From contig JAABST010000006.1 of NCBI GenBank assembly GCA_011390275.1, positions 62,001 to 126,000 on the forward strand: DNA of 64,000 nucleotides, written 5' to 3'. How positions within the stretch are numbered: position 1 is the stretch's first letter; each line of letters starts with the position of its first letter. Below, in pieces: positions 35,246 through 44,213 of the stretch. Position numbers and translations under genes: made by a program. The notes beneath the pieces were generated by a model that was not told the origin of the DNA, ran no database searches, and saw nothing but the letters and a program-made list of their open reading frames with translations. Source of the stretch: Geitlerinema sp. S16. GTDB lineage: Bacteria; Cyanobacteriota; Cyanobacteriia; Cyanobacteriales; Geitlerinemataceae.

Positions 35246-36826
35246 CTACCAGTCTTCGTCGTCGGGATACTGCTCCGGCGCTTTCCCCTGCGAGCCAATC
35301 TGCTCAACATTCGGCTCCCGCATCGTGGCCTCATCGATCGGCTCGATCGACTCCAGCAACAGATCGAAATGCCAATTATCCCCAAAATCAAAATTGAAAT
35401 CGATCTGCATTCCCGGCGCGATCGGCAAATCTCCCACACGCACTTCATACGCCTTCGCAACTCCAAACTCCGCATACTCATGCACCACGGAAACCGGACA
35501 ACCGCTATGACTCAAAAAATTAAAGGCGTAGAGATGGTCAATATCCTCAAACTCGAACGCCTCTAAAATGATGCTTGCCACACCCTCCAGCGTCCAGACA
35601 CCTGGAATCGCCAGCCGCCGCCACGCTTTCCCCACCGCAACTTTAAAGACAAAAATATTCGGGTTGAATTCCGGTATCGCCAACGTCAGAGTTTGCGATA
35701 GACTCGGCACAAACTCACGAAAGCTGTCGTAGTACAGATTGAGTTCCGCCACTAGCTCAGACTCTCCGCCGATCGTCAACCGGCGACGGATCGCCGCAAA
35801 GTCGGCTTGATTTTCCTCGACCGCTTTCATCAATAGAGACTGCATCACCTCCATGCGCTCTGGGTTGTCCTGCATGAGCGCCTGAAGAGACGCGAGAAGC
35901 GCCGCTTCATCGACATCCTCCGAACCACCGTCCGCATTCTCTGTCTGGGATTCCACCATGCCCTGAAGCTGTTCGAGCAACTGATATTCCTCCGAATCGG
36001 GCGTGAATGGAACCGAAGACGAGGTTAAAGAGGATGCGTCTAGCCGTGGGTCATGGAAAGGATCATTGAATGAGAGCATCTGCCACCGAGCTTCGGGCGG
36101 ATACATGGTTTCGAGCGCGGTGAGTATGGCCTCCCCAAACTCCGTCAAGGCAATGGAATGTATACTCCAGGCTCGACCGGGCGCAGGCTTGACGGTTTCC
36201 AGGTGAACCAGACCAAACCCATCCAACAGCGCAAGATTGTAGAGCGCAGGATAGTAATCGAGCCGTTGCTTCTGATTGCGTGGCTCGCAGTCAATCACCT
36301 GTAGCGGCTGCGTGTCTTGCTTGAGCTGTCCAAAGAAATCAAGGCAGCGCTGGATAGCATAGGGGCCACGATCGCCCAAAGCATCCGGGTTTGCGTGATG
36401 CATCCAGACTGCCAACAGCGTAAAGTACTGCTCCTCAGCGCAGAGACTTGTCCAAGCTTGGAGTTGATCGGGCGAGGCGAACAGACAATTTTTGCGCTTC
36501 ACATTTGGCGGCGCGAAGCCCATTGAGCGAGCCACCCAAAACAGCCCGATCGCGTAGGCGTAGTGTTTCTGATTGGGGCGCTTGAGGCTCAGGTGTGTGG
36601 GACGCGAGAGAGACTCGTTAAACTCGCGTAGAAATTTAAGTGTAGGAAGCTGCGATCGTTCTGTAACTAGGATGCCATCCGATCCGAGGCAGTCCAGAAG
36701 CACCTGAAAATCGCGCAAAATCGGCCCCGGAGTCGTGTCATTAAACGTCTGTTGCGATAGCCGCTTCCCCATCGCGAGGCTGAACTGAGTTGCATCGATC
36801 GGGGTGGGATATTGGGGGGCAAACAT
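35246..36826 (-). CDS. pRiA4b ORF-3-like domain protein
   Basis: From ATG 36826 (MFAPQYPTPIDATQF) it has 526 residues; a frame 20 codons longer is open but lacks coding character. The N-terminal 270 residues are helical and unrecognised (possible winged-helix HSIALTEFGEAILTAL). An acidic linker follows (about 290-320). The C-terminal 160 residues match the plasmid pRiA4b ORF-3 fold: FVFKVAVGKAWRRLAIPGVW, FEFEDIDHLYAFNF, IDFNFDFGDNWHFDLLLE and the end motif GKAPEQYPDDEDW. This fold is common in mobile-element and DNA-associated proteins, but its function is unknown. It uses the terminator at 35196. Confidence 0.7.
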   Translation of the reverse strand: MFAPQYPTPIDATQFSLAMGKRLSQQTFNDTTPGPILRDFQVLLDCLGSDGILVTERSQLPTLKFLREFNESLSRPTHLSLKRPNQKHYAYAIGLFWVARSMGFAPPNVKRKNCLFASPDQLQAWTSLCAEEQYFTLLAVWMHHANPDALGDRGPYAIQRCLDFFGQLKQDTQPLQVIDCEPRNQKQRLDYYPALYNLALLDGFGLVHLETVKPAPGRAWSIHSIALTEFGEAILTALETMYPPEARWQMLSFNDPFHDPRLDASSLTSSSVPFTPDSEEYQLLEQLQGMVESQTENADGGSEDVDEAALLASLQALMQDNPERMEVMQSLLMKAVEENQADFAAIRRRLTIGGESELVAELNLYYDSFREFVPSLSQTLTLAIPEFNPNIFVFKVAVGKAWRRLAIPGVWTLEGVASIILEAFEFEDIDHLYAFNFLSHSGCPVSVVHEYAEFGVAKAYEVRVGDLPIAPGMQIDFNFDFGDNWHFDLLLESIEPIDEATMREPNVEQIGSQGKAPEQYPDDEDW

Positions 36827-36939
36827 AAGACAGTCGCTAGATAGATGACGCAGCGTGCTGCAATGACAAACCAAAGACAAGCCCATGATAAATCGTGGGG
36901 ATACGATGTCGCACGCTCATGGTTTGTCATTTTTACGAG

Positions 36940-37058
36940 GATAGAGCAGGGCGATCGCCCCGTCCCGAGGGGGAAATATCATCCAGCCCATTCAGGCGAA
37001 ACCGTGCGCCGTAACTTCCGTTTTGCCATCGTCAGCGCTCCCCGCGTCGCACTCCCCC
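36940..37058 (+). repeat. partial duplicate of the phosphoesterase gene start (copy A)
   Basis: From GATAGAGC through the HIP1 site and GTGCGCCGTAACTTCCG to CGTCGC-ACTCCCCC this stretch is nearly identical to 38033-38158, the promoter and first 18 or so codons of the calcineurin-type phosphoesterase. Here the Asp of the SDPH motif reads SAPR and the frame then diverges, so it is a non-functional fragment. It fills most of the spacer 36827-37217; no other gene is seen there. Confidence 0.8.
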
Positions 37059-37217
37059 CTCCCCCGCATCGCTCATCGTCCCGAAAAGCTGCCCATCATC
37101 GATCGACGATCGGCTCGCTGGCCTGTACCGCGATCGCCACCACATCCCCGCATCCGCCAATCACCCTAGAGGCAATGCTACATTGCTCTTCAAACTTGCA
37201 TCTGCTCACTACCCTTC

Positions 37218-37964
37218 ATGAACTCTTGGATTTACGAGCAGCCCGCCGCGTTTGCGAACGTGATTTCTGGCTTTAGCCTGGGGCTGTTCGGTTTATTTTT
37301 GCTGATTCTCAATCAGTGCTTGAGCCGCTTTTTTCCACCGCAGCCGATACGCTGGCAGTGGCTCTACGTCGCGTTATTCATCACCGGCATCCCCACGGGG
37401 CTGTATCACGGCTGGGGCGAAACTCCCCTACTCCGCACGATCGACCTCAGCTCCAATTTAGTCCTGTCCTGGATCGGTCTCTACGCGGTATCCCACGATC
37501 GCCACATGGGCGGGTGGGTCTATTTCACGATTTGGGTTTTGTTGGGAATCAATGTCTGCGCGATCGTCGGTCGTTTCATCGTCGGCGGCGATCTGGGCTT
37601 TTTGACGTTTTCCAGTTGGGGCGGCTTCTTTGTCAGCGAGTTGCTGTTGGTCGTTCAGGGTTTGTTTACGATCGCAGTACACAGCCTGAATTTTCGCTGG
37701 TTGCCACCCCCCGCCCAGCCGCTCTGTGTTTTGACGATTTCGTTATTTATCCTCGGCACGAGTTTGTCCACGGCATCAAACCAGCAGATTGTGTGGGACT
37801 TGCTGCCGATTCATGCGCTGTGGCATTTTGTGGCGGTGCTCGCCTTTGCGGCGCTTTGGATGTATAACTTTGTGCGGTTTTCGGTTGTGCCAGTGGCGAT
37901 CGTGTCGTCGCGGTCTCCGCATTTAGAGGCCGAGCCGATCTCGCCAACTCTGGAACGAAGCTGA
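37218..37964 (+). CDS. polytopic membrane protein, possibly CREST-superfamily hydrolase
   Basis: A 248-residue integral membrane protein with about seven hydrophobic helices (first at residues 15-35). Conserved-looking polar residues fall within or next to helices: YHGWGE (His), TIDLSSNL (Asp), SHDRH, and near the end IHALWHFVAVLAF, an HxxxH pair. A Ser/Asp/His plus HxxxH arrangement is what the CREST superfamily (alkaline ceramidases, Per1, PAQR receptors) uses to bind zinc, so this is a plausible relative. That link is inference; no enzyme activity can be claimed. The gene lies between the two copies of the 5' duplicate. Confidence 0.55.
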   Translation: MNSWIYEQPAAFANVISGFSLGLFGLFLLILNQCLSRFFPPQPIRWQWLYVALFITGIPTGLYHGWGETPLLRTIDLSSNLVLSWIGLYAVSHDRHMGGWVYFTIWVLLGINVCAIVGRFIVGGDLGFLTFSSWGGFFVSELLLVVQGLFTIAVHSLNFRWLPPPAQPLCVLTISLFILGTSLSTASNQQIVWDLLPIHALWHFVAVLAFAALWMYNFVRFSVVPVAIVSSRSPHLEAEPISPTLERS

Positions 37965-38032
37965 GGGGTTGAGTCGGGATCGATCAATACGTTCTAGCGG
38001 CGATCGCCCCGGAACCGATCCCCGTTGACTAC

Positions 38033-38158
38033 GATAGAGCGGGGCGATCGCCCCATCTCGATCGATCACTATCCAGCCCATCTCAGCCCTTCCAGTCGAA
38101 ACCGTGCGCCGTAACTTCCGCTTTGCCATCGTCAGCGATCCCCACGTCGCGCTCCCCC
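38033..38158 (+). repeat. source copy of the duplicated phosphoesterase 5' segment (copy B)
   Basis: Contains the upstream region and start of the phosphoesterase gene. It matches 36940-37058 with a small length difference. The direct repeats bracket the membrane protein gene at about 1.09 kb spacing. Confidence 0.8.
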
Positions 38159-39207
38159 ACACGATTTGGGATCACCCCAAACGCTTCCACCTCGTCGAAG
38201 TCGCCATCCCCGCCCTCGAGCAAATTTTCGCGCACCTCGCCAGCCTCGATCTCGACTTTTTGCTCATTCCCGGCGATCTCGTCCAGCACGGCGAACGCGA
38301 AAACCACACCTGGCTCGGTCAGCGCCTTGCCCAACTGCCCTATCCCAGCTTCGTCATCCCTGGCAACCACGACATCCCCTACGCCGTCGCCACCGATACC
38401 GCGATCGCTCCCGACGAATTCCCCAGCTTTTATCGTACTAGCGGCTACCGCGACACCGATCAGCTCTACTACACCGCCGAACCCGTCCCCGGCCTGCACC
38501 TGATCGCCCTGAATTCCAATATTTTCGACGCCGACAGCGTCCAGCAAGGCGCGATCGACGATGTACAACTAGGCTGGCTCGAAACCGAGCTAGAGAAACG
38601 GCGAGGCGATCGCATCTTCGCAATGGTGCATCACAACACGATCGAACACGTCCCGCAACAGTCCCGCACCAAAATGGGACGCCGCTACATGCTCGACAAC
38701 GCGATCGCCTTGCAAAAGATGCTCGAAACCGCAGGCGTCCCCGTGGTGTTCACCGGCCACCTTCACGTCCAGGACATCGCCGCCACCGATCGCTTGCTCG
38801 ACATCACCACCGGCTCCCTCGTCAGCTACCCCCACCCCTACCGCATCCTCGAATATGACACTGATCGCCACGGCCAAGCCTGGTTAAATATCGCATCCCA
38901 TCGCATCGAACGCGCTCACCACTGGGACGACCTCGGCCAGTTTTCCCGCGAATGGATGGGCGATCGGAGCCGTCCGTTTATGCTGCGCCTGCTGATGGAA
39001 GCGCCGCTGAATTTATCCCTCGAAGCCGCCGAGCCGCTGTTACCGGCGCTGCGCTACTTTTGGGCCGACATCGCCCAGGGCGACACCCAGTTTGATTTCG
39101 CCCACTTTCCACCCAAGGCCAAGCGCTTTTTTGAAGCCTTCAGCGCCCGCACCTTCGATCGCGCCCCCAGCTTCATCGACAATCACGCCACGCTCAAACT
39201 CGGATAA
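38104..39207 (+). CDS. calcineurin-like metallophosphoesterase
   Basis: A 367-residue enzyme of the Icc/CpdA-like phosphodiesterase group. All metal motifs are present in order: FAIVSDPHVALPH (DxH, about residue 12), LLIPGDLVQHGE (GD), YPSFVIPGNHDIPYA (GNHD), MVHHNTIEH and VVFTGHLHVQDIA (GHxH). The start is GTG 38104, supported by the beginning of similarity at RRNFRFAIVSD; no clear Shine-Dalgarno sequence is seen. Substrate could be a cyclic nucleotide, nucleotide sugar or phosphodiester. The C-terminal 110 residues are helical and specific to this subgroup. It is convergent with the DUF445 gene, 6 bp apart. Confidence 0.85.
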   Translation: MRRNFRFAIVSDPHVALPHTIWDHPKRFHLVEVAIPALEQIFAHLASLDLDFLLIPGDLVQHGERENHTWLGQRLAQLPYPSFVIPGNHDIPYAVATDTAIAPDEFPSFYRTSGYRDTDQLYYTAEPVPGLHLIALNSNIFDADSVQQGAIDDVQLGWLETELEKRRGDRIFAMVHHNTIEHVPQQSRTKMGRRYMLDNAIALQKMLETAGVPVVFTGHLHVQDIAATDRLLDITTGSLVSYPHPYRILEYDTDRHGQAWLNIASHRIERAHHWDDLGQFSREWMGDRSRPFMLRLLMEAPLNLSLEAAEPLLPALRYFWADIAQGDTQFDFAHFPPKAKRFFEAFSARTFDRAPSFIDNHATLKLG

Positions 39208-39213
39208 AACCAC

Positions 39214-40503
39214 TCATACACCCCGCACCAGCAAAATCAACGTTTGCAGCAAGCCAATGACCACACCCAGCACGCCGCCGAGGTTGACGATCGACTGTAG
39301 CTCGGTTTTGACGATGCCCTCGGTGGCGCTTTCGAGGTCTTCGGCGGAGGTGGCGTTAACGCGATCGATAATGGCTTGATCGAGCGCCAGGATGGGAATC
39401 ACTCGTGCCACAATGCGTTCGAGGTCAGCTTCGAGGTAGCGATCGAGAATCAGCGCCAGTTCGTCGCTCATCACTTCGAGGGAATTGTCCAGCACGTCGG
39501 ACGATCGCAGCCGTGCCAAGAGTGAGGTCGTGACGCGGTCGATATCGATCGACTCGCCCAGGCTGCCGATCAGTTCCACCCCGTCGGTTTGCATGTATTT
39601 ACGGATGCTGTGGCGGAGGGTGCGGCGCAGTTGGCGCACCGTCGAAAGCGCCAGATTTTGCAGTGAGAGATTTTGCAGTTCGTCGCGCAGCCGATCGCCC
39701 AGTTCCAGCGCTTGCAGGGTTTCGCTAAGGCGAGCATTGGCGGCTTGGCGATCGTCGAGGCAAAACGTCCGCAAGCGGATCAGCGCCGCACGTAAACCGA
39801 CGAAATTCGCCACGAGCCAATAGGTTCCGCTGCTGCTGTCGCGAAAGCTGGTGTCGATCGCGTTGATGTTGCGATCGGTGAGAAAGTCGATGAGAAACAG
39901 GCGAACCGAGTTGGGCGAAAGGATCGTCGAGAGCATCCAGTCCGCGAGGTGATCGGCCTGGGTGGCGCTGAGGCGATATTCCAGCAGGACGCGATCAAAA
40001 ATGCGATCGCTCTGCTGTGCGAGAAATTCCGGGTGGCGCGACCAGACGCGCACCAGACGTGGCAGGGCTTCGGAGAGTAAATCATGCAAAATACCGGAAA
40101 CGACGCGCACGGCCTTCGAGTCGGGATCTTCGGTTTTGAGGCTGTCCCGCGCGGTTTTGAGCAGCCACAGGATCGCCGATCGCATCCGATCGATCGCCAA
40201 CAGCCGCCGCGTCAGTTTTTGCAACTCTTCCGGCGTCAGCAGCGAATTAACGATCGTATCGGCCACCCGCTGCGCCAGTCGGCCTTGATTGCGCGGAATT
40301 AGGCCGGGCGTAAACGGAATGCGATAGCCACCGACAAAGTAGGGACGATAAGGCCGAAACAACATCTTAATCGCGATATCGTTCGTGAAATAGCCAATGA
40401 TGCCCCCGGCGATCGGCGGGAGTAAATAAATCCAGAGTTCGGCGAAATTGGCAAAGTTCACGAGCGTTGGTTGAGGGGGGATTTGATGTTTGATGTGGGA
40501 CAA
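39214..40503 (-). CDS. DUF445 family membrane protein
   Basis: A 429-residue protein of the YheB/YjiN DUF445 family. An N-terminal membrane segment with PPIAGGIIGYFTNDIAIKML and FTPGLIPRNQGRLAQRVA (the family signature) is followed by a long helical body. A C-terminal transmembrane helix (LGGVLGVVIGLLQTLILL) ends the protein. Members are thought to sit at membranes with a helical bundle; the biochemical role is not established. Length is normal. It stands alone on the minus strand. Confidence 0.85.
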   Translation of the reverse strand: MSHIKHQIPPQPTLVNFANFAELWIYLLPPIAGGIIGYFTNDIAIKMLFRPYRPYFVGGYRIPFTPGLIPRNQGRLAQRVADTIVNSLLTPEELQKLTRRLLAIDRMRSAILWLLKTARDSLKTEDPDSKAVRVVSGILHDLLSEALPRLVRVWSRHPEFLAQQSDRIFDRVLLEYRLSATQADHLADWMLSTILSPNSVRLFLIDFLTDRNINAIDTSFRDSSSGTYWLVANFVGLRAALIRLRTFCLDDRQAANARLSETLQALELGDRLRDELQNLSLQNLALSTVRQLRRTLRHSIRKYMQTDGVELIGSLGESIDIDRVTTSLLARLRSSDVLDNSLEVMSDELALILDRYLEADLERIVARVIPILALDQAIIDRVNATSAEDLESATEGIVKTELQSIVNLGGVLGVVIGLLQTLILLVRGV

Positions 40504-40571
40504 GATCGCGGACGAATTGGCTCGAACGTGTCACGCGATCGCCCGGTCTACCATTTTAACGCTTGGAAATT

Positions 40572-41021
40572 CTAGGCTTGACACATACAGCGTTCCAGCT
40601 CTAACGGGATGGCCGCTCGCTTATGGGTGAGTCGATCAACGCAAACATGGCGCGTCATTGCACGCGCAGCCACCTTGGAGCTGTAATTGTGAATAATCGT
40701 GTAGACGATCGCAAATTCAGAAATATCCTGGGTCAGATCATCTTCAACTTCTGCCTGCCAAAACAGCTCGATCGTAATATCCTCACCGCAATAAAGCGGA
40801 CGACGAAAATCGATCTCCGCATGGGTGATCGGGATGATCACCGACGTTTGATGGCTAACTTGTCCGCTCAAAACTTGCCCGCTAAAAAAACGAGCCAAGT
40901 CCATGCCCGATTTCGTCAGCGCATCTTCGTAGGCTTCATGGCAAATCGATAGCAGCGCAGCAAAATAAACAACGCCTGCCGCGTCGGTATCAGCAAAGCG
41001 AATGGTGCGGTTATAGCTCAC
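40572..41021 (-). CDS. 1,4-dihydroxy-2-naphthoyl-CoA hydrolase (hotdog thioesterase)
   Basis: A 149-residue 4HBT hotdog enzyme. The opening YNRTIRFADTDAAGVVYFA carries the catalytic Asp in the DTDAAGVVYFA motif, followed by HEAYEDAL. This matches the cyanobacterial Slr0204-type thioesterase that releases DHNA from its CoA ester in phylloquinone (photosystem I quinone) synthesis. Length is typical. It stands alone, 68 bp from the DUF445 gene. A generic YbgC-like acyl-CoA thioesterase is the alternative. Confidence 0.8.
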   Translation of the reverse strand: MSYNRTIRFADTDAAGVVYFAALLSICHEAYEDALTKSGMDLARFFSGQVLSGQVSHQTSVIIPITHAEIDFRRPLYCGEDITIELFWQAEVEDDLTQDISEFAIVYTIIHNYSSKVAARAMTRHVCVDRLTHKRAAIPLELERCMCQA

Positions 41022-41106
41022 ATTAAATCTGGAAGAGAAACAATACCTGTTTTACATCGTGGCAACTCGTGGCCATTATGGCGACAAAATTGCCTTTAAC
41101 CCTCGA

Positions 41107-41658
41107 TCAAGGCTTCAAGGATTGAGGTTCGATCAGGGGTTTACAGTAAACCCGATCGCAACGCGCTGTTTCAACGCCCGTACTGGGCTGATAGCCTGCG
41201 GCCTCATAAAGCTGAACCGCCTCTACCAACACCGAGGCCGTTTCAATCCAGGCTTCGCGCAAACCTCGGGTGATCGCCCGTTGCTCCAGCCATTGCAACA
41301 AAAAACGACCCAAACCACGTCCGCGCACAGATTGAACGAGATACATTTTGCGAATCTCGCAGGCATCGGGATTGCGATTGATCGGATAAAACGCCCCCGT
41401 ACCCACGATCGCACCCTCCGCTTCAATCACCCAAAACTCACCGCCGCGATCGCCGTAGCACGCTTCGACCTCAATCACATCTCGATCCGCGCCCTCCGGC
41501 TCCCATCCCAACCCATACTCCGCCAACACTCCACCAATGACCGCCGCCGCCGCCTCGCGATCGTCCGGCTGCCAGGGTCGTAGCTCGACATAGGTAAGTT
41601 GGGAAGAGTCGGGATCATTGGGGGATACAGTGCGGGGCTTGAGGTCAAACCGAATCAT
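41107..41658 (-). CDS. GNAT-family N-acetyltransferase
   Basis: A 183-residue protein with a GNAT fold (about residues 25-165). The acetyl-CoA binding motif A reads VQSVRGRGLGRFLLQWLEQRA (R/QxxGxG/A), preceded by the strand ACEIRKMYL. Substrate (amine, amino acid or protein) cannot be predicted. It starts at ATG 41658; the neighbouring genes on the same strand are 67 and 85 bp away and unrelated. Confidence 0.8.
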   Translation of the reverse strand: MIRFDLKPRTVSPNDPDSSQLTYVELRPWQPDDREAAAAVIGGVLAEYGLGWEPEGADRDVIEVEACYGDRGGEFWVIEAEGAIVGTGAFYPINRNPDACEIRKMYLVQSVRGRGLGRFLLQWLEQRAITRGLREAWIETASVLVEAVQLYEAAGYQPSTGVETARCDRVYCKPLIEPQSLKP

Positions 41659-41724
41659 CGGCGGTATTAATGTTGTGGGGGTTGTGGGGGCGATGGGTGA
41701 ACCCGTTGAGAGACGAGAAGGGGG

Positions 41725-42279
41725 TTAAGCCGTGGCGATCGCTTTGATGGGCTTCGTCGCGCCGACTAGACGGTTTTCGGAAATAAAGGTGGTCGTGGCG
41801 CGATCACCTGCGACTTTCGGCTTCGAGACGAAGACCTGTAGGCGTAAATTGGGGGTCGCAAACCAGATTTTTTCCTCAATAATCGTCGCCGGATGCTCCG
41901 TGGTTAGGACAAACGTGCCATCGGGGTTGAAATGATATTTACCGACGGTGACGGGCGAACTGCTGTTGCGATGGGACTGCAACATTCGGCCAAAGTTGGC
42001 ATTGTCCGGCTGAGGAATGGGGACGAAAATACCCCGATCGTCCGGTGCAACCTCGGTTTGTCCGGCGTGTAGCCAGGTGACTTGAAACGGAAACGTTGCC
42101 GTGTCCGGATCGAGATCGCATTGACGGCAAACTCGCACCACTGGCTCATCGTCGATCGCCAGCGCCACAATATCGAGCGTCATATTGAGATCGTCGATCT
42201 CGCACGTATCCCAGGTGTGACCCGTGCGCTGCGATCGCCACTGACCCAGCGACAGGCGCAAAAATTTAGAAATATTCAT
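41725..42279 (-). CDS. CpcS/CpeS-family phycobiliprotein lyase
   Basis: From ATG 42279 (MNISKFLRLSLGQWRSQRTG) it has 184 residues, normal for the family; 25 extra upstream codons are open but unlikely. The family start FxxxSxGxWxSQRTxH is clear, and the C-terminal EKIWFATPNLRLQVFVS followed by an ISENR-like strand completes the lipocalin-like barrel. These lyases attach phycocyanobilin to cysteine of phycocyanin or allophycocyanin beta subunits. No phycobiliprotein genes are near. CpeS-type (phycoerythrobilin) specificity cannot be excluded. Confidence 0.78.
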   Translation of the reverse strand: MNISKFLRLSLGQWRSQRTGHTWDTCEIDDLNMTLDIVALAIDDEPVVRVCRQCDLDPDTATFPFQVTWLHAGQTEVAPDDRGIFVPIPQPDNANFGRMLQSHRNSSSPVTVGKYHFNPDGTFVLTTEHPATIIEEKIWFATPNLRLQVFVSKPKVAGDRATTTFISENRLVGATKPIKAIATA

Positions 42280-42499
42280 GGCGATCGCTCCCAACCTTCC
42301 CGAAATGGACAAACCGAATGCCGCACTCAACAGTGAATTCGATCTGGAATTCAACCGTGAACGCCAAACGACTCAACACTGCCACAGGTGGTTAAGTTAT
42401 TTGGCGTTATTTGGCGTCTCGTATTGTCGCACCTTCGGGCAAATTGGGGCGGATGCGCGTCAACTTGTTTTGATTCATGCGGACGCAAATCTTACCGAT

Positions 42500-43303
42500 C
42501 TAGCGAAATGCGTCGGGATTTAAGCGATTTGAATCAGAGGACGGCTTCGGTGTGCCATCGAGCGAAACTGATCGGCCAGAGGACAGCATCGCCCCCGAAC
42601 CGCCATCCGCTTCATCCAGGAACGGACGCAAATCGATGCGATCGCTGCTGCTCGTAATCCGCAGCATGCTACCGGCTTGGCTGCCACCGAGAATATCGCC
42701 GACGATCGCCCCGAGATCCCCCGAATTCGACAGGCCGCCGCCATCGCCCAGCGGCCAATTGCCGCCGCTGCGACCGCCGCCCAGTCCGGTATCAGTCAGC
42801 GCCGTCACCGGCTGGGTTTGCGTCCCACCATCGGCAATCACAATATTTTGAAAGGTGCGATCGCGGGTAATTTGCGGGTCTTGTCCCGGCGGTACGGTCA
42901 GCACGATCCGGCAGGAGGAATCGCGCTCGGTGGTCACGCAAACCGTGTCGTAATTATTTTCGTAGCCGTTCGCCAGTTCCAGCAAACCATCCGGGCGATA
43001 AACCTCCAGACGGCGAGCAATTTCGCGACAGCGCCGATCGCTGCTCCAGCCCGCCCCCATCGCCGTCGGCGTCACCCAGGCGTATGACTCTCCCGGCTGG
43101 CTTTCCGGGCGATACATCACCGTATCGCGTCCGCCCACGGACTCGCAGGTGAACCGCGCCTCTGCGTTGCTGGCGGTTGGATTTTCGCGATCGGGCGATT
43201 GACTTGTATCGTCGGGGATTTGGGGAATCTGGGCGATCGCGAGCGGCGCAAGGATCAGGCTACCCAGGCAACTGGCGATCGTTAAACGTAAGGAGAATTG
43301 CAT
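42500..43303 (-). CDS. COP23-domain secreted protein
   Basis: From ATG 43303 (MQFSLRLTIASCLGSLILAP) the protein has 267 residues and a Sec signal peptide cleaved near AIAQIP; the longer start at 43372 would bury it. The COP23 domain (about residues 45-150) shows FTCESVGGRDTVMYRP, WSSDRRCREIARRLE and NYDTVCVTTERDSSCRIV, with four cysteines that probably form two disulfides. COP23 was named for circadian-oscillating proteins of cyanobacteria; its function is unknown. The C-terminus is Gly/Ser-rich and disordered. Confidence 0.78.
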   Translation of the reverse strand: MQFSLRLTIASCLGSLILAPLAIAQIPQIPDDTSQSPDRENPTASNAEARFTCESVGGRDTVMYRPESQPGESYAWVTPTAMGAGWSSDRRCREIARRLEVYRPDGLLELANGYENNYDTVCVTTERDSSCRIVLTVPPGQDPQITRDRTFQNIVIADGGTQTQPVTALTDTGLGGGRSGGNWPLGDGGGLSNSGDLGAIVGDILGGSQAGSMLRITSSSDRIDLRPFLDEADGGSGAMLSSGRSVSLDGTPKPSSDSNRLNPDAFR

Positions 43304-43680
43304 GGTTTTGAGGGTGGAGAAGGTCGAACGAGAGCGGAATAAAAGATCGGCTGATGCAATGCAGATTTGCACATCAAACGCGAGTTTGGGCTTAGAACAA
43401 AACTAAAAATACAATCGGTGTGATGCATCGATCTGGGTCACGATCGCCCGCATGATTTCGTGCTGCAATGCCGCATCAATGTCTAATGATCGATTTAATT
43501 TCTTCACAGCACTCATGCCAAAAGACTAGGCGACCGGCACAAATCATGACGAGCCTTCCGCATTCGTCGTTCCAGAAATCAAGCCTTACTTTACAAAAAT
43601 TAACAGAAGCAACTCCAATTCAATTTGTCAGAATAGAGCTAGGAAAGATACGTACGGCAGATTAAGCGGGGAGTCTAGCA
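43304..43680. other. 377-bp intergenic region with promoter for the zinc-ribbon gene
   Basis: No gene is seen. TTGTCA near 43626 followed about 17 bp later by a weak TACGTA box could be a promoter for the gene at 43681, whose ATG is preceded by GGGGAG (7 nt spacer). Confidence 0.4.
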
Positions 43681-44148
43681 ATGTCTGACACATGGGATCT
43701 CAGGTGGATATCAGCCGACGGGACAGAAATCAACGTGGAAAACCCCGGTGAGTACACGATCGTCTCCGCCGAGCGCAGCCTACCTGGACAGTTTGAGCAA
43801 ACCCAAAATACGACCGAGTCCGGCTCCTGGGTCGAACCGCCTCAGGTTAACCAAGATGGCGATCGCAGTGTGGTGACGATCGTCGCGACTCACGGACGGT
43901 TTGAGGTTGAGATCGAGGGGTTAAATATTGAAGTGCAAAGTGACAACAGCGTTCCGCCGCCGCCGCTGATGCCGTTAATGATGCCGCTGACTGCGATGTC
44001 TCCCTCTCTGATCGAAGATGAGCCGGAATCGACCCCGAACTCTGCCACGGCTTCAAATGCTGCAAAACCGGCCACGACCTGCACGCAATGCGGCCATCTC
44101 GGTCAGCCCGATGATCGCTTTTGCGCCCAGTGCGGCACGGCATTGTAG
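43681..44148 (+). CDS. protein with C-terminal zinc ribbon
   Basis: A 155-residue protein. The N-terminal part (about 1-85) is beta-rich (LRWISADGTEINVENPGEYT, GRFEVEIEGLNIEVQ) and unrecognised. A Pro/Met-rich linker follows. Residues about 132-152 are a zinc-ribbon, CTQCGHLGQPDDRFCAQCG, with two CxxC pairs. Such double-module proteins are usually protein-protein adaptors; the role is unknown. A dispersed GC-rich repeat follows the stop (about 44172-44196). Confidence 0.7.
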   Translation: MSDTWDLRWISADGTEINVENPGEYTIVSAERSLPGQFEQTQNTTESGSWVEPPQVNQDGDRSVVTIVATHGRFEVEIEGLNIEVQSDNSVPPPPLMPLMMPLTAMSPSLIEDEPESTPNSATASNAAKPATTCTQCGHLGQPDDRFCAQCGTAL

Positions 44149-44213
44149 TTTGGTTACAAAAAGGGCACGCCGGAGCAAGCGAGACGCCTGCGCTACGGAT
44201 TTGTCGCGATCGC

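Noticed and set aside
44172..44196. GGAGCAAGCGAGACGCC dispersed sequence after the zinc-ribbon gene
   Set aside because: Similar short repeats are common between cyanobacterial genes; one copy alone gives nothing further to claim.
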